A stretch of 12,417 nt of DNA, taken from the NCBI GenBank assembly GCA_013619005.1, contig JABXKY010000022.1:1-12417 (forward strand). Reading direction: 5' to 3'. Source of the DNA: Candidatus Bathyarchaeota archaeon (GTDB lineage: Archaea > Thermoproteota > Bathyarchaeia > TCS64). The translations under genes were made by a program, and so were the position numbers. A model generated the notes under the pieces. The model did no database searches. It saw only the letters and a list, made by a program, of their open reading frames with translations, and was not told where the DNA came from. Numbering within the stretch: position 1 is the first letter of the stretch; each line of letters begins with the position of its first letter. This document shows, one piece after another, positions 6,806 to 12,417 of this stretch.

Positions 6806-7936
6806 ATGGTTAAAGCCGCTATTCTGGAAGACGTTAGAAAGTTAAAGGTCGTGGACTACCCCGAGCCCAAGGTCGAGGACAACGGAATCCTCATGAACAT
6901 GGAGCTCTGCGGAGTCTGCGGAACCGATATGCACCTCTACGAGGGCAACATGAACATCCCGTTCCCGGTGATACCTGGCCACGAATGGGTCGGGATCATC
7001 GAGGAGATCGGTGAGAAAGCCAAGGGCTACGAGGTGAAGGGACAGACCCTCGACATAGGCGACAGGATCATCGTCGTACCAGGAACCAACCGTTACTGTG
7101 GCGAGTGCTACTTCTGCAGGTTCATGCCCCACAAGCCCACCCTGTGCACCGGCAGGAAGGTCATGGGCGTCAACATGAGTAGCGCCGAGGAGCCCCACCT
7201 GCTGGGCGGATGGGCCGAGAAGATATACGTGGACGCCGAAAAGTTCTGGGTCTACAAGGTACCCGATGAGGTGGCCCCCGAGGTCGCTGTGCTATCCGAG
7301 CCCATGGCCGTCAGCAGTAGGGCGCTTGAAAGGGCGTATGCGCCTGGTATGCCCACCTTTGGCGAGGGGTTCGGCATCGGTCAGAGCGTCGTGGTTCAGG
7401 GGGCAGGAGCCATCGGTCTCCTTGCCATAGCGACGGCGAAGCTGGCAGGTGCGGGCAAGATCATCAGCGTGGATATGGTGGACGAGCGCCTGGCGATGGC
7501 GGAGAAGCTGGGGGCGGACCACGTCATCGATATGAGGCAGTATAAGACATCCGAGGAAAGGGTCAATGAGGTCCAGAAACTGACGAACGGCCTCGGAGGG
7601 GACGTTGTCATCGAGGCTGTTGGTGTCCCAGTCGCGTTTGCCGAGGGCATCGATATGACCAGGAGGGGAGGTAAGTTCGTGGAGGTTGGCCACTATACCA
7701 ACCCCGGCACGGTTCCCGTTAACCCCCACACAATATGCAACAAGGACATGGACATCCTGGGATCATGGACGTACCCGCCAACCCAGTTCGGCACAGTCCT
7801 TGAGCTTATGCGTCTCGCGGTAGACAGTCTCCCCCTGGACGAGATCGTCACCCACAAGTTCAAGGTGGAGGACGCACAGGAGTCCATCGACACCCTCAAG
7901 GCAAGGAAGGGCATCAAACACGCACTTACGGGCTAG
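6806..7936 (+). CDS. Zinc-dependent medium-chain alcohol/polyol dehydrogenase
   Basis: NAD(P)-dependent dehydrogenase of the MDR superfamily, 376 residues, nearest in pattern to threonine, sorbitol and butanediol dehydrogenases. Catalytic zinc residues are C38 (CGVCGTD), H59-E60 (GHEW) and E165 (LSEPMA). Structural zinc cysteines are C98, C101, C104 and C114, with nine residues between the last two instead of the usual seven. The Rossmann motif GAGAIG (199-204) is followed by VDMVDERL; the acidic residue ending the second strand favours NAD over NADP. The family GGWAEKI motif is at 134-140. The start at 6806 is set by the TATA spacing. It sits between the deacylase and the PLP enzyme on the same strand, suggesting oxidation of a hydroxyl group in a shared pathway. 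Tandem TAG codons end the gene. Family is certain, substrate unknown. Confidence 0.93.
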   Translation: MVKAAILEDVRKLKVVDYPEPKVEDNGILMNMELCGVCGTDMHLYEGNMNIPFPVIPGHEWVGIIEEIGEKAKGYEVKGQTLDIGDRIIVVPGTNRYCGECYFCRFMPHKPTLCTGRKVMGVNMSSAEEPHLLGGWAEKIYVDAEKFWVYKVPDEVAPEVAVLSEPMAVSSRALERAYAPGMPTFGEGFGIGQSVVVQGAGAIGLLAIATAKLAGAGKIISVDMVDERLAMAEKLGADHVIDMRQYKTSEERVNEVQKLTNGLGGDVVIEAVGVPVAFAEGIDMTRRGGKFVEVGHYTNPGTVPVNPHTICNKDMDILGSWTYPPTQFGTVLELMRLAVDSLPLDEIVTHKFKVEDAQESIDTLKARKGIKHALTG

Positions 7937-7938
7937 TA

Positions 7939-7960
7939 GCAGGTTTTTCATAACTCCTGC
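7939..7960 (+). promoter_or_regulatory. TATA-like box of the PLP enzyme gene, flanked by an inverted repeat
   Basis: TTTTTCATAA (7944-7953) is centred about 27 bp from the ATG at 7975 and may also end the upstream transcript through its T5. Arms GCAGG (7939-7943) and CCTGC (7956-7960) flank it symmetrically. As a hairpin the stem is only 5 bp with a 12-nt loop, so an operator is as likely as a structure. Confidence 0.4.
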
Positions 7961-7974
7961 CCCTTTCTATTCCC

Positions 7975-9153
7975 ATGATCGTCAACGACCCGTACAAGGC
8001 GCTAGGGGTAAGGAAAGCCATCAACGCAGCAGGCATATTGACCCGGATAGGGGGCTCGCGCTCCCCTCCAGAGGTATTCAGGGCCATGGAGGAAGCCAGC
8101 AAGAGCTTCGTAACCATCGCAGAGCTACAGACAGCCGCGGGAAAGGTCATCGCAGACGCAACGGGAGCCGAGGCCGGCCTCCCCACGGCGGGGGGAAGCA
8201 CATCAATCCTCCTGGCGGCAGCCGCCTGCATCATGAAGGGAACCGAGCTTGAGAAATACGAGCCCAAGGGACCAGCGGTATGGCGTAAGATCGCCCAACG
8301 CCTACCAATGCGCTCCAAGGGTCTCCACACAGAGATCGTTGTCCAGAAATGTAACAGGGACGAGTACGACCACGCAGTCGAGATTGCGGGAGGCAGGTTC
8401 GTGGAGGCGGGCACCGAGGAAGGCTGCACCGAGGAGGAGCTTGCAAACGCGTTCACAGAGAACACCGCGGCGTGTTACTACACCCACAAATCAACAAAAA
8501 AGGGGCTCCCCCTCGAGAAGATAATCGAGATCGCCCACAGGAACGACGTCCCAGTCATCGTGGACGCGGCTACGATACCCCCGCCCAGATCAGGGCTAAC
8601 CCTTTTCAGCGAGATGGGCGTCGACCTTGCCTGCTTCAGCGGGGGAAAGACCCTCTCCGGGCCAAACAACAGCGGCCTCCTGTCGGGAAGGGCCGACTTG
8701 GTTAAGCTGGCCCACCTCCAATCATACCCTTTCGAGGGTGTGGGCAGGCCCAGCAAGATGAGCAGGGAGACCATCGTGGGCCTAATCACCGCCCTGACCC
8801 TTTACCTTGAGTCCGATGACTCAGGGGGGTTCGCGGAGAGGGAGAGGACCGCCTTCCACATCAGCAAGGAGCTCGACTCGATCTCGGGTATCACCAGCTA
8901 CGTCGACTACATCGGGGGAGAGGCAAAGACCAACCCCCTGACATGCGTCAAGGCAGAAAAAGACGAGTACGGTTTGTCCACAAAGGAGCTGTTCGACGCA
9001 CTGATCGAAGGAGAGCCCAGCATCGTCACGGTCTACGAGCCGTACTTCCTGCTGGAGGACTACCACGGCCTATTCAGCGTCAACCCCCAGTTCCTATCAC
9101 CAAACGAGATCGAGGTAATCATCGACAGGGTCAAGGAAGAGGCGACGCCTTAA
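7975..9153 (+). CDS. SelA-like PLP-dependent enzyme (COG1921 type)
   Basis: Fold-type I PLP enzyme, 392 residues. K225 in CFSGGKTLSGPNNSG is the Schiff-base lysine and D197 in VIVDAAT pairs with the pyridine nitrogen. TAGGSTSILL (71-80) fits the phosphate-binding loop. It resembles bacterial SelA and D-glucosaminate-6-phosphate ammonia-lyase (DgaE), but at 392 residues it lacks the usual N-terminal SelA domain (about 460 in total). Archaea make selenocysteyl-tRNA through PSTK and SepSecS, and the archaeal SelA-like protein MJ0158 did not behave as a selenium transferase, so a tRNA role is unlikely. An ammonia-lyase or other elimination on a beta-hydroxy or sugar amino acid fits the neighbouring deacylase and dehydrogenase better, by inference. 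The gene is the last of the plus-strand set and converges on a small minus-strand gene 17 bp away. Confidence 0.85.
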   Translation: MIVNDPYKALGVRKAINAAGILTRIGGSRSPPEVFRAMEEASKSFVTIAELQTAAGKVIADATGAEAGLPTAGGSTSILLAAAACIMKGTELEKYEPKGPAVWRKIAQRLPMRSKGLHTEIVVQKCNRDEYDHAVEIAGGRFVEAGTEEGCTEEELANAFTENTAACYYTHKSTKKGLPLEKIIEIAHRNDVPVIVDAATIPPPRSGLTLFSEMGVDLACFSGGKTLSGPNNSGLLSGRADLVKLAHLQSYPFEGVGRPSKMSRETIVGLITALTLYLESDDSGGFAERERTAFHISKELDSISGITSYVDYIGGEAKTNPLTCVKAEKDEYGLSTKELFDALIEGEPSIVTVYEPYFLLEDYHGLFSVNPQFLSPNEIEVIIDRVKEEATP

Positions 9154-9156
9154 TGG

Positions 9157-9167
9157 AAAAAAATGGA
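9157..9167 (-). terminator. T7 run after the small TIGR04076-type gene
   Basis: On the minus strand TCCATTTTTTT begins 3 nt after the TAA stop at 9173-9171. It fills the 17-bp gap between two converging genes. No T-run serves the plus-strand gene in this gap. Confidence 0.5.
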
Positions 9168-9170
9168 GAG

Positions 9171-9473
9171 TTAAACCCGCTCTAGCTTGAAGATGACGGG
9201 CCTCATACCGTCGGCGCAACATGTTATAGCTGTCCCCTTCTCGTCGAAGAAAGGCAGGTCGCCACCGTACAGGATAGTCCTAGCGTTGGCGTAGATGGTG
9301 TTCCAGGCAGAGCCACAGAAGCCCTCTGGCATCGTCAGGCTGTCCAACAGGTACTCCTGACCGTCCTTGTAAATGCCGCATGGCACCATCCAGTCCTTCT
9401 TGGCTACCGGAAGCTCATCGAATATGTCCGCGGGGTCCTGGCGTTTCAGAACAGTGATCTTTAGTTTCGACAT
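9171..9473 (-). CDS. Small TIGR04076-family protein of unknown function
   Basis: A 100-residue protein without a signal peptide or membrane segment. I recognise the TIGR04076 pattern: KITVLKR at the N-terminus, MPEGFCGSAW in the middle, then GTAITCCADGMRPVIFKLER at the end. Cysteines C32, C53, C85 and C86 lie in the conserved blocks and could bind a metal or take part in redox chemistry; this is inference. The start at 9473 is supported by a CTTTAAG box about 29 bp upstream. It faces the SelA-like gene tail to tail. No function is established for the family. Confidence 0.85.
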   Translation of the reverse strand: MSKLKITVLKRQDPADIFDELPVAKKDWMVPCGIYKDGQEYLLDSLTMPEGFCGSAWNTIYANARTILYGGDLPFFDEKGTAITCCADGMRPVIFKLERV

Positions 9474-9498
9474 GGCATTAATTGAATTCCGGCGTGCG

Positions 9499-9505
9499 CT
9501 TAAAG
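9499..9505 (-). promoter_or_regulatory. TATA-like box of the TIGR04076-type gene
   Basis: CTTTAAG on the minus strand is centred 29 bp before the ATG at 9473, giving a predicted leader of about 4 nt. No Shine-Dalgarno motif is present. Confidence 0.4.
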
Positions 9506-9552
9506 CTCTAACCTATGGTTAATCTTTTTTCGGTTGATGCGTATCTTCTTCC

Positions 9553-9648
9553 ATGATTCTCGATGAAGTAGTGGACAAAGTGCCTGATTACAAGGAGTTC
9601 TTGACTGTGCGCGCGCATTTCAATCCCTCTCAGATTTCTCTTTCTTGA
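9553..9648 (+). pseudogene. Truncated 5' end of a lost gene, possibly an M14-type carboxypeptidase
   Basis: An ATG opens a 31-codon frame whose first 19 residues, MILDEVVDKVPDYKEFLTV, look like the start of an archaeal M14-family zinc carboxypeptidase (pattern D-Y-x-E-F-L-T-V). From residue 20 (about position 9610) the sequence turns into low-similarity residues and stops. A T-rich box (ATCTTTTTTC, 9521-9531) lies about 27 bp upstream, like the promoters of intact genes here. The simplest reading is a promoter plus the first 60 bases of a gene whose body was deleted. The family match comes from memory of the motif and is not certain; a genuine 31-residue protein is the alternative. Confidence 0.4.
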
Positions 9649-9669
9649 TAGATAAATGATTATATCGAG

Positions 9670-9904
9670 TCAAACACTAACTTTCTGGATGATTCCCTGT
9701 GCTTCTAAGGCTTCAAGAATGTGAGCGGGATTTAATAACCCCTCATTCTGCATCACCGTACCGACCCCCGCCGTCTGGATAGAAAATAAACGTAACATAC
9801 CCACAAATTTCCTTGCCCTCATCTTCAATCATTGACACAGTTTGATTAAGAATAATGCCCTTCCTTTCATCGCTACTCGAATCTATGAACAAATTATCCG
9901 CCAC
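9670..9904 (-). pseudogene. Small gene interrupted by a +1 base in a G5 run (77-residue product if repaired)
   Basis: Two overlapping minus-strand frames look like one protein. The first starts with GTG at 9904, 6 nt after the stop of the amidotransferase, and reads VADNLFIDSSSDERKGIILN... to GYVTFIFYPDGG before ending at 9743. The second continues as VGTVMQNEGLLNPAHILEAL... to KVSV and the stop at 9672-9670. They join if one base is removed from the run of five Gs (plus-strand C5 at 9765-9769), giving 77 residues with ordinary composition on both sides. The product family is not recognised. No Shine-Dalgarno sequence is visible, so translation may have been coupled to the upstream gene. It may be a true pseudogene, a sequencing error in a homopolymer, or, less likely, a programmed frameshift. 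Codon use is more AT-rich than in the neighbours. Confidence 0.55.
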
Positions 9905-9910
9905 GCGCGA

Positions 9911-10936
9911 CTATGGGAGCGACCAGACGAAACGGGGCACGAGGATACCGCCCTCCATACGCTGCTCAAGCTTCCTGACCACCGATCCTTCCTCGGTTAA
10001 CCGCTCAAGCGGGTCGATGACTTGGTTTTGGTCACCCCATCCCATCTCTACAAGGGCCATCCAGGGAGAATCTTCCATCTCGAATACCCGCGCCCCTCCT
10101 GACTCATTTAGTGCCATTATTATCTCGACGCTGGTCATGTCACTTTTCTTTAAAATCTCGGTGATCACTTCCTTGAATCTACTCATGTTCAATTGGGGGG
10201 CAGGTGCCTTTCTGAAAGGATCCAGCTTTGTAATCTCGATCCTGTCCCTGGTCATCTTGATGAAGCTGTTCCTCGGCGCGTGGAAGATGTCCATATCGTC
10301 CTTTACGTCCTCGAATCCGAGGTGGCTGCTGCTGAACATGGTCTCGTCGTCCCCTTTTGCCAGTGTGCATGCCTGTATCCAGTTGGTGATGTAGATGGTC
10401 TCGGCCTCGTTGTGGCTCATGGCCGCCAGAAGCACCATGCCCGTGAGGCTGTTAGCCGTCTTCCTTAAGGCGTCCTCGAAACACAAACCGTCCTTCATAT
10501 TCTTGTCAATCATGTGCACTGCCACCTCGCTATCTGTGATGTAGTCGATGTCAGAGTTGTAGCCCTTGAACTCGTACTCCTTCGCTAGCTCAGCCCAGTG
10601 CATCTTGTAGTTGCTGATTATCCCGTTGTGCATGAGAGCGATATCGTTGTTAGTGTTTGTGAACGGATGGGCGTTCTTGGCTCTGTTATAACGCGGGTCG
10701 TCTGTCATGCTGAGCCTACTATGAGCTAGCCCTGTGGTACCTGTTAACCCCGTTATCTCACTGTTCTTGATTACGTGGTCCACTGACCCGGGCGCCTTTA
10801 TCCAATGGAGGGCCCCGTTGTCGATGGTTCCCATCCCCGTGGCGTTGGCGCCGAAGTAGGACTCCTGGTATCTTAAACAATTCAGAAGCGTCTTTGCTAT
10901 GTCCCTGTCGCCTATGTAGGCAGCTAGCTGACACAT
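9911..10936 (-). CDS. Class II glutamine amidotransferase with C-terminal extension (paralogue 2)
   Basis: Paralogue of the gene at 2509-3546, 341 residues. It starts Met-Cys (MCQLAAYIGD), so removing Met exposes the Cys2 nucleophile in the normal way. Other conserved residues are R74 (AHSRLS), the NAHPF motif at 88-92, N104-G105 (LMHNGIISNY) and D135 (TDSEVAVH). After the glutaminase domain, residues about 250-341 align with the extension of paralogue 1 (MSRFKEVITEIL; NQVIDPLERLTEEGS; EGGILVPRFVWSL) and look like a winged helix. No synthase domain or acceptor gene is adjacent. It lies 55 bp downstream of the ilvN coding end but has its own TATA-like box. The TAG stop coincides with the end of paralogue 1 in alignment, so it is a genuine stop even though an open frame continues behind it. 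The role is unknown; an ammonia donor or a glutamine-sensing regulator are both inferences. Confidence 0.88.
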   Translation of the reverse strand: MCQLAAYIGDRDIAKTLLNCLRYQESYFGANATGMGTIDNGALHWIKAPGSVDHVIKNSEITGLTGTTGLAHSRLSMTDDPRYNRAKNAHPFTNTNNDIALMHNGIISNYKMHWAELAKEYEFKGYNSDIDYITDSEVAVHMIDKNMKDGLCFEDALRKTANSLTGMVLLAAMSHNEAETIYITNWIQACTLAKGDDETMFSSSHLGFEDVKDDMDIFHAPRNSFIKMTRDRIEITKLDPFRKAPAPQLNMSRFKEVITEILKKSDMTSVEIIMALNESGGARVFEMEDSPWMALVEMGWGDQNQVIDPLERLTEEGSVVRKLEQRMEGGILVPRFVWSLP

Positions 10937-10965
10937 GATTAATCATACGCACAGAGAATCGGTGG

Positions 10966-10975
10966 CTAAAATAAT
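10966..10975 (-). promoter_or_regulatory. TATA-like box of amidotransferase paralogue 2
   Basis: ATTATTTTAG on the minus strand is centred about 34 bp before the ATG at 10936, predicting a leader of about 8 nt. It lies downstream of the T-run that ends the ilv transcript. Confidence 0.4.
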
Positions 10976-10983
10976 GATTGATG

Positions 10984-10989
10984 AAAAAA
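10984..10989 (-). terminator. T6 run after ilvN
   Basis: The minus strand reads TAG-CC-TTTTTT just after the ilvN stop at 10994-10992. This is a likely archaeal oligo-T terminator of the ilvBN transcript. Confidence 0.5.
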
Positions 10990-10991
10990 GG

Positions 10992-11492
10992 CTATTTTTC
11001 TTTGAGGGTAATCCAGCCCTTCTCGATGGCAGTGATCCCCGTCCTGGCGGCTTCGACGATGCCGATGTGGGATACCTCGGCCTGGAAGTCAGATACCTCG
11101 GTGGCTGATCCAGTTACCTGGGCGATAATCGTGTCCGGTTTGATGTCAAGGATGAGCCCCTTGTACTTGTTTATGACCGACAGCGCCTCCTCCTGGGCCA
11201 TGGGGTCAGCGGTGTGAAGCTTTACGAGGGCCATGTCCCTCTGAACGGTCCTCAACGGATCTAGCCTCTTGACGCTGATGATGTCCACCATCTTGTCCAG
11301 CTGCTCCACGAGCTTGTCCACCTCCTTGGCGTCGCCCATCGATGTGAGGGTAATCCTTGAGGTATCGCCCTCCTCCCCGGCGATGGCCGTGATGCTGTGG
11401 ATGTTAAAGTTCTTCCTTCGGATGGTGTTGCTGATGTTGAAGAGAACCCCCGGCTTGTTCTCGACGAGCAAGCTGATCACGTTTAGACCCAT
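10992..11492 (-). CDS. ilvN: Acetohydroxyacid synthase small (regulatory) subunit
   Basis: Regulatory subunit of acetohydroxyacid synthase, which mediates valine feedback on the first common step of branched-chain amino acid synthesis; 166 residues from the chosen start. The N-terminal ACT domain is clear (NVISLLVENKPGVLFNISNT, then FNIHSITA), followed by the linker VKRLDPLRTVQRDMALVKL and the C-terminal ACT-like half (VTGSATEVSDF, VEAARTGI). Length matches the short 160-170 residue type. The start is ATG at 11492: a GAGG lies 7 nt before it, whereas the TTG at 11498 that overlaps the ilvB stop would be only 1 nt from that GAGG. The genes are thus 2 nt apart and translationally coupled. A T6 run follows the stop. 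Confidence 0.95.
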   Translation of the reverse strand: MGLNVISLLVENKPGVLFNISNTIRRKNFNIHSITAIAGEEGDTSRITLTSMGDAKEVDKLVEQLDKMVDIISVKRLDPLRTVQRDMALVKLHTADPMAQEEALSVINKYKGLILDIKPDTIIAQVTGSATEVSDFQAEVSHIGIVEAARTGITAIEKGWITLKEK

Positions 11493-11494
11493 GA

Positions 11495-12417
11495 TCAATC
11501 CTCTGTTAATATGTCCTTTAAACCCATCCCCGGCGGGATGTGGGGGTAGACGTTCTCGTTGGGGTCTATCGGGACCTCGATCACGGTCGTGTAATCGGCG
11601 TCCACCGCCCTCCTCAGCTCCGTCCTCATGTGGTCCATTGACTCGATCTTGACCGCGTGCGCCCCGTAGGTCTTGGACAACTCAGTGTAGTCCACAGTGT
11701 AGTTGCGGTCCACCGTGGATAGCCTTCCGTCCATGAACAGCCTCTGCCACTGGGCCACCATGCCCAGTAGCTTGTTGTTCATGACCACCACCACGATGGG
11801 CAGGTCCTCGTCGACGGCCACCGTCAGGTTGTTCTCAGTCATATGGAACCCTCCATCCCCACATATAGCGAGGACCTTCTTGTCGGGTTTAGCCGCCTTG
11901 ACGCCGATGGCTGCGGGTAAACCGAAGCCCATGGTTCCGAGGCCTCCGCTTGTGAAGAAGGTCCCCGGCTCGTTTACGTCGTAGTGGAGCGCAGCGAACA
12001 TCTGGTGCTGCCCCACGTCGGTTGTAACATAAGCGTCGCCTGGTAGGGCTTCTCTGATGGCCCTAATGACGCTGGGAGAGTTGATGCCGTTGCCGTAATC
12101 GAAGGACTCGCGGTATCTCTTAAAGTCCTGGATCTTTTTGTACCAGCCATTTGACCTGAGCTTTTCCACCTTGAGCCTCTTGACGATTCCTGCCAATGCG
12201 TGCCTTGCATCGCCTATAACCTGGGTCATGATGGGGACGTTCTTATCGATCTCGCTGCGGTCGATGTCTAAGTGGATTATCTTGGCGTTGGGGGCGAAAC
12301 CAGTGAGGGTCGCCGTGGTCCTGTCACTGAACCTTGCCCCTACCACCAGGAGCACATCGGCTTCAGGAACCATGTAGTTCGCCTCGTGCCTGCCATGCAT
12401 CCCGCATAATCCCAGGC
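11495..12417 (-). CDS. ilvB: Acetohydroxyacid synthase large (catalytic) subunit, 5' end outside window
   Basis: ThDP-dependent enzyme that condenses pyruvate with pyruvate or 2-oxobutyrate. The last 306 residues are present, about half of the usual 560. The visible frame begins LGLCGMHGRHEANY, matching the LGMxGMHG stretch of the family, then VGARFSDRTT and IHLDIDRSEIDKN of the central domain. The C-terminal ThDP domain shows GLGTMGFGLPAAIGVKAA and the GDG...NN cofactor motif (ICGDGGF to VVMNNKLLGMV), and it ends YPHIPPGMGLKDI. The catalytic glutamate lies in the missing N-terminal part beyond the right edge. It is directly upstream of ilvN, in the standard ilvBN order. No ilvC or leu genes are seen inside the window. 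Confidence 0.95.
   Translation of the reverse strand, partial: LGLCGMHGRHEANYMVPEADVLLVVGARFSDRTTATLTGFAPNAKIIHLDIDRSEIDKNVPIMTQVIGDARHALAGIVKRLKVEKLRSNGWYKKIQDFKRYRESFDYGNGINSPSVIRAIREALPGDAYVTTDVGQHQMFAALHYDVNEPGTFFTSGGLGTMGFGLPAAIGVKAAKPDKKVLAICGDGGFHMTENNLTVAVDEDLPIVVVVMNNKLLGMVAQWQRLFMDGRLSTVDRNYTVDYTELSKTYGAHAVKIESMDHMRTELRRAVDADYTTVIEVPIDPNENVYPHIPPGMGLKDILTED
11500..11503 (-). promoter_or_regulatory. Shine-Dalgarno GAGG that decides the ilvN start
   Basis: GAGG on the minus strand lies inside the last codons of ilvB, 7 nt before the ATG at 11492. It is one of the few clear ribosome binding sites in the window, which fits its position as an internal gene of an operon. Confidence 0.6.

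Larger units (their letters stand above)
9474..9910. other. 437-bp stretch without an intact gene
   Basis: Apart from the promoter of the TIGR04076-type gene (9499-9505), this interval holds only a truncated plus-strand gene start (9553-9648) and the frameshifted minus-strand small gene (9670-9904). The DNA from about 9650 to 9900 is visibly more AT-rich than the flanks. No tRNA, repeat array or transposase fragment was recognised. It looks like a decaying region with a deletion junction near 9610-9670. Confidence 0.55.

Noticed and set aside
7975..9153. Annotation as L-seryl-tRNA(Sec) selenium transferase
   Set aside because: It lacks the N-terminal SelA domain, archaea use PSTK/SepSecS for selenocysteine, and no selenoprotein or selD gene is nearby.
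9508..9618. Minus-strand 36-codon frame starting MRAHSQELLV
   Set aside because: It overlaps antisense the more convincing plus-strand gene start and the promoter of that gene, has no promoter of its own in a sensible place, and ends across the TATA box of the TIGR04076-type gene.
9616..9640. CRISPR-repeat-like string ATTTCAATCCCTCT
   Set aside because: It resembles the end of some archaeal repeats but occurs only once, with no second copy, spacers or cas genes nearby.
9670..9913. Read-through of the amidotransferase TAG stop into the in-frame downstream frame, possibly as pyrrolysine
   Set aside because: The paralogue at 2509-3546 ends at the equivalent position with TAA, and TAG is also the normal stop of ilvN and of the dehydrogenase gene here. 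The in-frame continuation has a one-in-three chance of occurring.

Overview
The window looks archaeal. Several genes have a T/A-rich TATA-like box 25-30 bp upstream of the start codon and little or no Shine-Dalgarno sequence, which suggests leaderless or near-leaderless transcripts. Short T-runs follow several stop codons, and arginine is often AGG. The protein families present (a DtxR-FeoA fusion regulator, FeoB, a short stand-alone class II amidotransferase, a SelA-like PLP enzyme) also occur in Euryarchaeota, Thermoplasmatota and Asgard-type archaea. I cannot place it more precisely. No rRNA, tRNA, CRISPR array, insertion sequence or phage gene was seen.

Layout. (1) Positions 1-2500, minus strand: an iron-uptake operon with a DtxR-type repressor fused to a C-terminal FeoA domain, followed 23 bp later by feoB, which runs off the left edge. 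A perfect 16-bp DtxR-type palindrome sits directly behind the TATA box, so iron-dependent autorepression is likely. (2) Positions 2509-5615, minus strand: a class II glutamine amidotransferase without a synthase domain, preceded by a cytoplasmic molybdopterin (Mo/W) oxidoreductase. (3) Positions 5709-9153, plus strand, divergent from the molybdoenzyme: an AstE/AspA-type metallo-deacylase, a zinc-dependent NAD(P) dehydrogenase and a SelA-like PLP enzyme. They look like a small catabolic module in which each gene has its own promoter. (4) Positions 9171-9473, minus strand: a small protein of the TIGR04076 type. (5) Positions 9474-9910: a degraded stretch holding the 5' end of a lost gene (plus strand) and a small gene broken by a one-base frameshift in a run of five Gs (minus strand). 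(6) Positions 9911-10936, minus strand: a second paralogue of the amidotransferase. (7) Positions 10992-12417, minus strand: acetohydroxyacid synthase, small subunit downstream of the large subunit, the latter cut by the right edge.

How it fits together: region 1 controls and performs ferrous iron import, and region 7 catalyses the first step of branched-chain amino acid synthesis. The two amidotransferases can presumably release ammonia from glutamine, but no acceptor enzyme is encoded beside either of them. Their shared C-terminal extension, which resembles a winged helix, makes them the most puzzling genes here. Region 3 suggests deacylation, alcohol oxidation and PLP-dependent chemistry on an unidentified N-acylated substrate.
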